Below are positions 13,220 through 20,189 of a stretch of DNA of 20,189 nt, piece by piece. Source of the stretch: an uncultured Collinsella sp. (GTDB taxonomy: Bacteria > Actinomycetota > Coriobacteriia > Coriobacteriales > Coriobacteriaceae); contig CAUBQN010000019.1 in NCBI GenBank assembly GCA_958438125.1, positions 1 through 20,189 on the forward strand, read 5' to 3'. Below the pieces are notes generated by a model. It was given only the letters and a program-made list of their open reading frames with translations, was not told the DNA's origin and made no database searches. The translations under genes and the position numbers were made by a program. Every line of letters begins with the position of its first letter. The stretch's first letter is position 1.

Positions 13220-14569
13220 CTACTCCACAACATGACCGATAAGCTCATAGCAGAAGCTATCGGTAAACTCGACGGTCAGAATATCGCCCACGGACGCCTC
13301 GCTGGCGTCCAGATGCACCGCGCCATCGGAATCGGGCGCCTGGAACCAGGCATGGCCGATCAGCTCGGCGCCATCCTCGGTCTCTTCGATACCGTCGACG
13401 ATCACCTGGGCGCGCTCGCCCACATGTGCGGCAGTGGCGGCAAAACCGAGCGACTCGGCCAGGTCCATGGCCTCCTGGGCGCGCTCGAGCTTGACCTCTT
13501 CGTCGACCTGACCCTCCATCTTAGCGGCCAGGCTGCCCTCCTCCTGCGAATAGGCAAAGACGCTCGTGTAGTCAAAGCCGACGGTGTCCATAAAGTCGAT
13601 AAGATCGCGGAACTCGTCGTCGGTCTCGGTCGGGAAGCCGACCATGGCCGTGGAACGAATCACGATGCCGGGGATGCGCTCGCGAAGGTCGCGGAACAGA
13701 TCCTCGAGCTCCTGGCGCGAACCGGAGCGACGCATGGCCTTGAGAATGCGCGCGTCGCAGTGCTGCACGGGGATATCGATATAGGGCAGCACCTCGGGCG
13801 TATCGCGAATCGTCTCGATGAGTTCGTCAGTCATGCCCTCGGGCTGCAGATAGAGCACGCGGACCCAGACGTTGTGCGGGCGCACGGCCTCGGCGACGGC
13901 ACGCAGCAGCTGCGCCAGATTGCGCGGCGAGCCATCGGCGACGTCCTCGTCGTCAAAGTCGGTACCCCAGATGCCCGTGTCCTGGCCGATCAGCACGATC
14001 TCGCGCACACCGCCGGCAACCAGGTCGCGCACCTCGGAGATGATGCTCTCGGCATTGCGCGAATGATAGCGGCCGCGGATGTAGGGAATCATGCAGAAGC
14101 TGCAGAAGCGGTTGCAGCCATCGGAAATCTTGACGTAGGCGACAGCACCCTCGACGGTACGTTTGACCTGCGGGATATAGGCTGCAATCTCACGCTCGAC
14201 ACCCAGCACGCCATCGATGACCGCCACGATGCCATCTTCCTCGTCGGCCTTCACAAAGGCAGCGACCTCGGGCAGCTCGTCAGGCAGGTCATCGCCATAG
14301 CGCGACGGCACGCAGCCGCACATGACGATGGGGCAAGAACGAACGCCGTCCTGAATCTCGTTGGCGAGCTCGAGCGTGGTCTCGATGCTCTCGGACGTTG
14401 CGGAGGCGAGGAACGAGCAAGTATTGACGATGGCGATATCGGCATCCTGCGGGTCGAATGCTTCCTCGTAGCCCGCGGCGGTCAAAAGAGAACGCATGCG
14501 GTCGGTGTCAACCTCGTTCTTAGCGCACCCGAGGGTGATGTAGAGCACGGAGCCCAACGGTGTATCCAT
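13220..14569 (-). CDS. rimO: Ribosomal protein uS12 methylthiotransferase RimO
   Basis: RimO adds a methylthio group to the conserved Asp of ribosomal protein S12 (Asp88 in E. coli numbering) by radical-SAM chemistry. The 449-residue protein has the N-terminal methylthiotransferase domain with Cys15 (LGCAKNEVD), Cys51 (NTCSF) and Cys86 (CGCVPSRY), the radical-SAM CxxxCxxC at 152, 156 and 159 (CNRFCSFC) and a C-terminal TRAM domain (about 378-445). LGCAKNxVD and the GRYHSR stretch after the cluster mark it as RimO rather than MiaB. It sits 27 nt downstream of yajQ and 9 nt upstream of pgsA. Its ribosome site (AAGGA) is about 12 nt from the ATG, so it is probably weak. Confidence 0.96.
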   Translation of the reverse strand: MDTPLGSVLYITLGCAKNEVDTDRMRSLLTAAGYEEAFDPQDADIAIVNTCSFLASATSESIETTLELANEIQDGVRSCPIVMCGCVPSRYGDDLPDELPEVAAFVKADEEDGIVAVIDGVLGVEREIAAYIPQVKRTVEGAVAYVKISDGCNRFCSFCMIPYIRGRYHSRNAESIISEVRDLVAGGVREIVLIGQDTGIWGTDFDDEDVADGSPRNLAQLLRAVAEAVRPHNVWVRVLYLQPEGMTDELIETIRDTPEVLPYIDIPVQHCDARILKAMRRSGSRQELEDLFRDLRERIPGIVIRSTAMVGFPTETDDEFRDLIDFMDTVGFDYTSVFAYSQEEGSLAAKMEGQVDEEVKLERAQEAMDLAESLGFAATAAHVGERAQVIVDGIEETEDGAELIGHAWFQAPDSDGAVHLDASEASVGDILTVEFTDSFCYELIGHVVE

Positions 14570-14596
14570 GTTGGAGAGCAGTCCTTTCGATTGATA

Positions 14597-15094
14597 TTAG
14601 CGGTAGTTGGTGAACTGCAGCGGCTGGCCGTAGTCCTGGTCACGCAGGAACTGGATCACGGTCTGCAACGCGTCCTTCGAAGCAGAGGAAACACGCAGCT
14701 TGTCGGCCTCGATGGTCACCTTGACCTTGAGCTTTTGATCCTTGATGTCCTTGTTGATCTTCTTGGCGGTCGCCTGGTCGATACCCTCGACGATATGGCC
14801 GAGCACGCGCACGGTGCCGCCCGATGCCGCCTGCGGAGCATCCCACGAGACAGCCTTGAGGTCGATGCCGCGCTTGATGAGCTTGGAGCTCAGCACGTCG
14901 ACAATCTGTTTGGAGACAAAGTCGGCCGGGGCGTTGATCGTAAAGAGCTTGTCGCCCTTCGAAAGCTCAATCGTGGCGCCGGAATCCTTAAGGTCATAGC
15001 GCTGGGAAATCTCGCGCGTGGTCTGCTGGAACGCGTTGTCGACCTCTTGCATGTTGACCTCGGACACGACGTCGAAGCTGGAATCTTTAGCCAT
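14597..15094 (-). CDS. yajQ: YajQ family nucleotide-binding protein
   Basis: The 165-residue protein is a full-length YajQ (UPF0234) with the typical start MAKDSSFDVVSEVNMQEVDNA and two ferredoxin-like halves joined near residue 90. The family binds nucleotides and RNA; in Xanthomonas a member binds cyclic-di-GMP and acts with a transcription factor. The partner here is unknown. It lies between the RodZ-like gene (26 nt) and rimO, with GGAA near its ATG, and reads as part of the rnj-cinA operon. Identification is very secure, but cellular role is not. Confidence 0.95.
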   Translation of the reverse strand: MAKDSSFDVVSEVNMQEVDNAFQQTTREISQRYDLKDSGATIELSKGDKLFTINAPADFVSKQIVDVLSSKLIKRGIDLKAVSWDAPQAASGGTVRVLGHIVEGIDQATAKKINKDIKDQKLKVKVTIEADKLRVSSASKDALQTVIQFLRDQDYGQPLQFTNYR

Positions 15095-15120
15095 GATGTT
15101 TCCTTTCGCGTACGAGCGGC

Positions 15121-16614
15121 CTAGTAGCTATCGTACGAATTGTCGGTAGAATCGGTGGGTGTCTGACCGTCAGTTGCGGTATCGGCGCCATCCGTGGACT
15201 GGGCATCGGTACCGTCGGTGGTATCGGTACCATCAGTACGTTCACCATTCTCGGAGTCGGTGGTCTCCTTCTTGGGAACGGTGATCGTCACACGCGCCAC
15301 GCCCGAGGTCTTGGTGTCGTAGCGGACCTTTTCGCCGTTCTTGGTAACGGTGACGTCGGAAGGCTTGGATGTGGTGATCTCGATCGAGGACTCGGGCGTG
15401 TACTCCTGCTCAAAGGGGCCAGTCGCCTGGGCGCCATAGACCGACTTGCCGTCGACCTTGACCTCAATCCACGCGGTCTTTCCCTTGGCAACGGAGACTT
15501 TGACCTTCGTGACCTCGTTCTCTTCCTTCTTGGCCGTCGTCTTGGTAGTGTCCGAGTCAGTCGACTCGTCCGTCGCCTCATCGGTGTCTTCGTCCTCGTC
15601 GACCGTTTCGGTCTTCTTAGAAGACTTCTTGGTCGTCGTCTTGGTAGCAGTGGGCGTCTCGGGCGTGGTCTCGGGCGCCGAAGATGCGCAGCCGCGCAGA
15701 AGCACCACGATGAGCACAATCAACAGCAGCGCAACGGCACCGATGCCGGCGTAGACGATACGCGGATCGAGCCCGTTGTTTTGAGGAGTACGTGATCCGC
15801 CGCGTCCACGATTGGAACTGCTGCGGCCGCCTCCCTGAGGCATACGACCACGATTGCTATCGGAACGGCCGCGATAGCCACCCTGGCCCTGAAGGCTGCG
15901 CTGACCCAAGCGGGGCGCAAGTTCACCGCGGCCTTGATAGCCACGCTGGCCCGAACGCGGAGCCGAAGAGCGCTGGCCATACGGCTGTGATTGAGAGCGA
16001 AGACGCGGCGTCACCTGCGTGGTATCGGCATCCGCATAGCCACCGCGAGAGCGTCCCGTAGAGGCACCACGGTAACCGCGATCGGAATAGCCGCCGTCGC
16101 CGTAGCCGGCACGAGGGTCACGCGCCACGCCTCGGGCAGCGGGAAGTGCACGGTCCTCGGGCATCGGCGTACTGCGGAACCGGTCACGCTGTGAGCGAAT
16201 CTCCTCGCCCGAACCCGTCTCGGTAATATAACCGGCCTGCTGAGGACGCTGTCCATAGCGGGTCGAACGACCGCCCTGAACCATCAGGAAGCGCCCGTTG
16301 TCGACCGAAGAACGCGAATTGACGTAGCCGGCGGCGTCCTGAAAACGACCGCCCTGCTGGGACGTCTCGCGTTCGTATGCCATCAGGTCGTCAAAGTAGG
16401 CATTGACGACCTCGCGCGGATTGAGGCCCAAAAAGCGAGCATAGCTCGAAATCATGCCCTGCGCATAGCCGCGCGGCGGCATCGAAGCAAAGTTACCGGT
16501 CTCGAAAAACTCGATGATCTGCGGCCTGATTTTGATGGTGTTGGCGACCCGCTGAATGGAAAGGCCCATCCGGCGACGCTGCTCGAGCAGCATGTCACCA
16601 AAGCGTGCAGCCAT
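15121..16614 (-). CDS. RodZ-like membrane protein with helix-turn-helix and long Arg/Gly-rich disordered segment
   Basis: The 497-residue protein has a RodZ-type helix-turn-helix (about 4-75, FGDMLLEQRRRMGLSIQRVAN then the GYAQGMISSYARFLGL motif), a Gly/Arg/Ser/Tyr/Gln-rich low-complexity segment (about 85-280), one membrane helix (286-307), a Thr/Lys then Glu/Asp-rich linker (about 312-365), an extracellular DUF4115/RodZ C-terminal beta domain (about 367-450) and an Asp/Thr/Gly-rich tail (about 453-497). RodZ links MreB or cell-wall machinery to the membrane in rods. No MreB gene is in the window. The ATG overlaps the ftsK stop (TGATG), with GGAGG just upstream. Bacillus ymfM (rodZ) is also placed just before pgsA. 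The family is clear, but the 195-residue cytoplasmic insertion is unusual. Confidence 0.85.
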   Translation of the reverse strand: MAARFGDMLLEQRRRMGLSIQRVANTIKIRPQIIEFFETGNFASMPPRGYAQGMISSYARFLGLNPREVVNAYFDDLMAYERETSQQGGRFQDAAGYVNSRSSVDNGRFLMVQGGRSTRYGQRPQQAGYITETGSGEEIRSQRDRFRSTPMPEDRALPAARGVARDPRAGYGDGGYSDRGYRGASTGRSRGGYADADTTQVTPRLRSQSQPYGQRSSAPRSGQRGYQGRGELAPRLGQRSLQGQGGYRGRSDSNRGRMPQGGGRSSSNRGRGGSRTPQNNGLDPRIVYAGIGAVALLLIVLIVVLLRGCASSAPETTPETPTATKTTTKKSSKKTETVDEDEDTDEATDESTDSDTTKTTAKKEENEVTKVKVSVAKGKTAWIEVKVDGKSVYGAQATGPFEQEYTPESSIEITTSKPSDVTVTKNGEKVRYDTKTSGVARVTITVPKKETTDSENGERTDGTDTTDGTDAQSTDGADTATDGQTPTDSTDNSYDSY

Positions 16615-19394
16615 CAGAATCCTCCAAACTCATGATCTTCACGTGCCATCTCGGCGTCGACAGATTCCAGCGCGGCAAGCCCCTCCTCGTCCAACAGGAC
16701 CTCACGCGGCTTGGAACCGTCAGGCGGTCCGACGACACCCTTTTCTTCCAGCATGTCCATAATACGCCCGGCACGCGCATAGCCAACCTTCAGACGACGT
16801 TGCAGGCCAGATGTGGAGCCAAGCTGCGATTCCACCACAATATGGGCGGCTTCCCAAATGAGCGGATCATCGTCTTGCGGCTCGGCGACTCCGGTGCGGA
16901 CAATGCCACCGCCACCCGCCATGGACATGGAAGCGGGCGCCACGGCAGACAGGATCTCCTCGTGGTAGTCGGGCTCGCTCTGCGACTTAACGAACTCGAC
17001 AATCTCGTTGATTTCGTCGTCCGAGACAAAGCAGCCCTGGATACGGCGAGGCTTGCCCCAGTCGACCTTGGAGAACAGCATGTCGCCCAAACCGGTGAGC
17101 TTTTCGGCACCCATCTGGTCGATGATGACGCGCGAGTCGATGCCCGTGGCGACGTTAAAGGCGATGCGGTTGGTGATGTTGGCCTTGATGAGGCCCGTCA
17201 CCACATTGGAGCTCGGGCGCTGCGTGGCCACGATAAGGTGGATACCGGCGGCACGGCCCAGCTGTGCAATACGTACGATCGAGGCCTCGACATCCTTACC
17301 GGCGACCATCATCAGGTCCGAGAGCTCGTCGATGATAATGACCAGATAGGGCATCTTTTGCGGCGGGTTATCGTAATGCTCAAACTCGCCGGCGGCCTGC
17401 TTTTCGTTGTAGGTCGAGATCTTACGCACGTTAAGGCGCTCGAAGACCTTCAGGCGACGCTCCATCTCGGACACGGCCCATTGCAGAGCACTCGCGGCCT
17501 GCTTGGGTTCGGTAACGACCGGTACGTAAAGATGCGGCAGGCCGTTATAGCCCGCGAGCTCGACGCGCTTGGGGTCGACCATGATCAGGCGAACATCCTC
17601 GGGAAGGGCACGCATGAGCAGGGTCGTGATGATGGAATTGATCATCACCGACTTACCAGAACCGGTCGTACCGGCAATAAGCAGGTGGGGCATCTTGGCG
17701 AGATCGGCGACAACCGGCGTGCCCTCGGCGTCGCGCCCAATTGCGAGCTCAAGCGGACCGCCCTTCACATAGGGCAGCACGTCGCCCAGGTTGACGTTTT
17801 GGCGCTTGCGGTTGGGAATCTCGATGCCCACGAGCGAAGTGCCGGGGATCGGGGCAAAGATACGCACCGACTGGGCAGCGAGCGAAAGCGCAATATCGTC
17901 CTCGAGGCTCGAAATCTTGCTCACGCGCTCGCCCTCGCCAGGTTGCAGCTTAAAGGTCGTCACCGTGGGGCCGGCGATCCAGCCGACCACGCGGGCACTA
18001 CGACCAAACTCAAGCAAGGTGGACTGCAACGACTCGGCAGTCTGTTCCAGCTCCTTGTCAGATGACGCGGAGGACGCCGACTGCGGGTTGGCATGCAGGA
18101 TTTCGAGCGGCGGGAGCTTGAGGCCGTCCTCTTCTTCGCCCTCGTTATCTGCGGCGCCACCGTCCGCTCCCCCATCGCTAGCCGCAGCCGATTCGACAGC
18201 ACTCGAGGCAGGCGCATCGGCAACCTTGGGATGCTTCAAGAAGTCGGGAATCTGAGGCGCTGCCGAGACAGGATTCACGGCAAACGGCGGCTCGGACTCG
18301 TCGATCTTATCGGGGTCGTCTTCCATCGAAAGCTGACCGGTTACCTGGTCGCGCTTGGCATGACGACGCGGCAGCAAAGTTGTCTTTGCGGTCTCAATCG
18401 GAGCCTCGTCGTCCTCGTCATCGCCCTCGGTGAGCTCAATCTCGCTATCGGACCAAGTCGGGTCAGGCTGACTCGTATTGAGCTTAGGCGCAGCCTTGCT
18501 CTTCTTGGCATGACGGCGCGGCAGCAGCGTTGTCTTAGCGCGCTCAGCTTCCACGGCATCGGACACGTCGACAAACGGATCATCGTCCTCGTCGTCATCG
18601 TCCAAAACCGGGTCCACATCGTTACCCATGACCGTGGTCACGGCAGCATCGGAGCCCTTTTGACGAAGAATGCTCAGGTGCGGACGGGCAACGCCGGGCA
18701 CCGACAGGGCTTCGTCGTCACCCCACGGGCTGGCGTTGACATCGGCACGACGGCGCTCGGCAAAATCGGCCGCACGGTCGCGAGCAGAGCGCAAAACGCC
18801 ACCCACCGAAAAGCCGATGATGACCAGGCCCACGACGACAAGGCCCAACAGGACTACCATCGCGATAGGCTTACCCAGAGCATTCTGCAGCGCACTCGCA
18901 ATAAACGCACCGATGTAGCCACCCGAGGCGGACAGATTTTGCGGCGTGAACATAAGGTCGCACGAGACGCTCGTACCCGGCACCATCAGCGACAGAATGG
19001 AGACGACGGCGATAAAGACCACGGCGCCGCCCGCAACAGAGCGCGCGTTGAGCGGCGAGTCCTCGCCTAAAAAGAGCGTGGCGGCAAACAGCAAAATGAC
19101 GATCGGCAACACGTAGGCGCCCAGACCAAAGCCCAAGTGGTAGAAACCGGCAACCGCAGCCGTAACGGGCGCAGTCGCCGGCGAAATCACGGCAATAAAG
19201 GATGCAATCGCCAATACGGCAATGACCACGCCGGCGATATCGCGGTTGGCCGAGGGCTCGACCAGGGGCTCAAAATCGTCGAAGTCGGTCTCGTGGCCCT
19301 TATTGGCACGCAGATGGGAACCGGCACCCTTAGCAGATGCCGGTTGGTTGTTGGCTTTATTGCCTTTGGCGTTTTGTGCAGATCCGCGCGCCAA
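16614..19394 (-). CDS. ftsK: DNA translocase FtsK/SpoIIIE
   Basis: FtsK is a septal, ATP-driven pump that moves chromosome ends across the closing division septum. The 926-residue protein has an N-terminal membrane domain with about four helices (53-71, 84-109, 117-138, 176-200), an acidic linker (about 210-450), and a motor with Walker A GTTGSGKS (575-582) and Walker B IIIDEL (Asp689-Glu690). A C-terminal gamma winged helix (about 850-910, LQRRLKVGYARAGRIMDML) reads orientation sequences. The start is TTG at 19394, with GGAGG 6 nt upstream inside the last rnj codons and 1 nt after the rnj stop. No alternative ATG lies ahead of the membrane domain. The linker holds two identical copies of a 12-residue motif. 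Confidence 0.96.
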   Translation of the reverse strand: MARGSAQNAKGNKANNQPASAKGAGSHLRANKGHETDFDDFEPLVEPSANRDIAGVVIAVLAIASFIAVISPATAPVTAAVAGFYHLGFGLGAYVLPIVILLFAATLFLGEDSPLNARSVAGGAVVFIAVVSILSLMVPGTSVSCDLMFTPQNLSASGGYIGAFIASALQNALGKPIAMVVLLGLVVVGLVIIGFSVGGVLRSARDRAADFAERRRADVNASPWGDDEALSVPGVARPHLSILRQKGSDAAVTTVMGNDVDPVLDDDDEDDDPFVDVSDAVEAERAKTTLLPRRHAKKSKAAPKLNTSQPDPTWSDSEIELTEGDDEDDEAPIETAKTTLLPRRHAKRDQVTGQLSMEDDPDKIDESEPPFAVNPVSAAPQIPDFLKHPKVADAPASSAVESAAASDGGADGGAADNEGEEEDGLKLPPLEILHANPQSASSASSDKELEQTAESLQSTLLEFGRSARVVGWIAGPTVTTFKLQPGEGERVSKISSLEDDIALSLAAQSVRIFAPIPGTSLVGIEIPNRKRQNVNLGDVLPYVKGGPLELAIGRDAEGTPVVADLAKMPHLLIAGTTGSGKSVMINSIITTLLMRALPEDVRLIMVDPKRVELAGYNGLPHLYVPVVTEPKQAASALQWAVSEMERRLKVFERLNVRKISTYNEKQAAGEFEHYDNPPQKMPYLVIIIDELSDLMMVAGKDVEASIVRIAQLGRAAGIHLIVATQRPSSNVVTGLIKANITNRIAFNVATGIDSRVIIDQMGAEKLTGLGDMLFSKVDWGKPRRIQGCFVSDDEINEIVEFVKSQSEPDYHEEILSAVAPASMSMAGGGGIVRTGVAEPQDDDPLIWEAAHIVVESQLGSTSGLQRRLKVGYARAGRIMDMLEEKGVVGPPDGSKPREVLLDEEGLAALESVDAEMAREDHEFGGF
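18354..18389 (-). repeat. FtsK linker motif, copy 2 (residues 336-347)
   Basis: Encodes AKTTLLPRRHAK, identical to copy 1 at residues 286-297. The two 36-nt copies differ at 4 positions, all silent (GCA/GCT, ACT/ACG, TTG/CTG, CGT/CGC). An acidic stretch precedes each copy. Confidence 0.9.
18504..18539 (-). repeat. FtsK linker motif, copy 1 (residues 286-297)
   Basis: Encodes AKTTLLPRRHAK in the FtsK linker, 50 residues before copy 2. A basic patch here follows an acidic run (DDDDEDDD near 265-272), in a region expected to be disordered. Confidence 0.9.
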
Positions 19395-19395
19395 A

Positions 19396-20189
19396 CTAAA
19401 CCTCCATGACGACCGGGATGATCATCGGACGAGTGCGCGTACGGCTCCAGATAAAGTTGGAGAGCGAGTCGCGCACGGCCTTGCGAATGGCATCGGAGCC
19501 GCTGCTCGTAAAGCTGAACTTGCCCTTCTCGATCGTCTTCATGATGGACGCGGAGGCATCCTCAGAGAACTGGTCGTCGATGGCAAACGAGACGCCGCGG
19601 CCCGAGAACTCGATGGCCTCGATCTTCTTGTGCTTGAGCGAGACGATGGCAACAGCGGTAACCATACCGTCATTGGCGAGCTTCTGACGATCGCGCAGGA
19701 CGATGGGGTCGGTATCGCCGATACGCAGGCCGTCGACGTAGACGACGCCGGACTCGACGGGCGTACCGCGCTTGACGATACCACCGCGCATCTCGAGCGT
19801 GTCGCCGTTATCGAGGATAAAGATATGATCGTCCTTGATGCCCATCTTGCGGGCCAACTGGGCATGGGCGCGCAGATGCACGGCCTCACCGTGAACCGGC
19901 ATAAAGTACGTGGGCTTGGCCATGGCCATCAGGAGCTTAAGCTCCTCCTGGCTGCCGTGGCCCGAGACGTGAACAAGAGCGCGGTTCTTATCCCACACGT
20001 CGCAGCCGAGCTTGGCCAGGCTGTTGACGACCTGCTGGACGGCTTTCTCGTTGCCGGGAACGGGAGTTGCCGAGAGGATGACGGTATCGCCCTCGTGGAT
20101 AGAGAGCGTCTTGTGCTCGCCATTGGCCATGCGAGACAGGGCCGACAGCGGCTCGCCCTGCGAACCGGTGCACATGACGACGATCTTGT
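19396..20189 (-). CDS. rnj: Ribonuclease J, C-terminal part (5' end outside window)
   Basis: RNase J is a metallo-beta-lactamase/beta-CASP ribonuclease with 5'-3' exonuclease and endonuclease activity in mRNA decay and rRNA maturation. The window holds the last 264 codons or so; the frame stays open to base 20189, beginning with KIVVMCTGSQGEP, a typical internal RNase J segment. Visible motifs are HVSGHGSQEELK (beta-CASP motif B region), PVHGEAVHLRAHA (motif C His) and the C-terminal domain ending in RTRTRPMIIPVVMEV. The N-terminal metal-binding HxHxDH motif must lie to the right. It is followed after one base by ftsK, as in other Gram-positive bacteria where rnj and ftsK/spoIIIE are close. 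Confidence 0.94.
   Translation of the reverse strand, partial: KIVVMCTGSQGEPLSALSRMANGEHKTLSIHEGDTVILSATPVPGNEKAVQQVVNSLAKLGCDVWDKNRALVHVSGHGSQEELKLLMAMAKPTYFMPVHGEAVHLRAHAQLARKMGIKDDHIFILDNGDTLEMRGGIVKRGTPVESGVVYVDGLRIGDTDPIVLRDRQKLANDGMVTAVAIVSLKHKKIEAIEFSGRGVSFAIDDQFSEDASASIMKTIEKGKFSFTSSGSDAIRKAVRDSLSNFIWSRTRTRPMIIPVVMEV

Noticed and set aside
12083..15124. Plus-strand open frame of 1013 codons
   Set aside because: It is antisense to cinA, pgsA, rimO and yajQ, all firmly identified. Its His/Asp/Arg-rich content is the mirror of their codon use.
16605..18065. Plus-strand open frame of 486 codons opposite ftsK
   Set aside because: Antisense to the conserved FtsK motor and the codon pattern is that of the minus strand.
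1..20189. CRISPR array, prophage, transposon or toxin-antitoxin pair
   Set aside because: No regularly spaced direct repeats of suitable length, no transposase or integrase motifs, and no small gene pair outside the genes listed.

Overview
The window looks like a chromosomal housekeeping locus from a Gram-positive actinobacterium, most likely a Coriobacteriia member such as Collinsella or a close relative. This rests on three things: Gram-positive-type LexA sites (CGAAC-N4-GTTCG), RNase J and RNase Y occurring together with SpoVS, and an lexA/LysM/nrdR arrangement like that of mycobacteria. The genus is inferred from overall gene content and protein style, not from a marker gene. There are no RNA genes, insertion sequences, phage genes or CRISPR arrays. 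Nearly every base is coding, and no gene-free stretch exceeds about 260 bases.

Layout from left to right. (1) Bases 1-99 hold an imperfect palindrome and possibly the end of a further gene. (2) dut, nrdR and a small membrane LysM protein read leftward, and lexA plus a membrane acyltransferase read rightward. They diverge from one control region (about 1496-1655) with three LexA boxes spaced exactly 28 bp centre to centre. (3) hflX, miaA, miaB and spoVS form a leftward operon that meets the lexA unit tail to tail. (4) rny and an unstudied GHKL-type ATPase are coupled across 1 nt. (5) recA-recX is a separate leftward unit with a perfect SOS box between the promoter hexamers and a phased TTTGG array upstream. 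(6) rnj (partial), ftsK, a RodZ-like protein, yajQ, rimO, pgsA and cinA form a tightly packed leftward operon ending at a terminator just before recA.

The genes join a DNA-damage module (LexA, RecA, RecX, a predicted SOS division inhibitor, dUTPase, NrdR, FtsK) to RNA processing and translation maintenance (RNase J, RNase Y, MiaA, MiaB, RimO, HflX) and to envelope or cell-shape genes (PgsA, RodZ-like). The order resembles both the Bacillus spoIIIE-ymfM-pgsA-cinA-recA-rny-ymdB-spoVS-miaB block and the mycobacterial rnj-ftsK-pgsA-recA-recX-miaB-miaA-hflX-lexA-nrdR block.

The most notable points are the GHKL ATPase sitting where Bacillus has ymdB, the evenly spaced triple SOS operator, the phased repeat upstream of recA, a perfectly duplicated 12-residue motif in the FtsK linker, a long Arg/Gly-rich disordered segment in the RodZ-like protein, and a palindrome placed like an operator in front of spoVS. 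I found no clear-cut new defence or mobile system.
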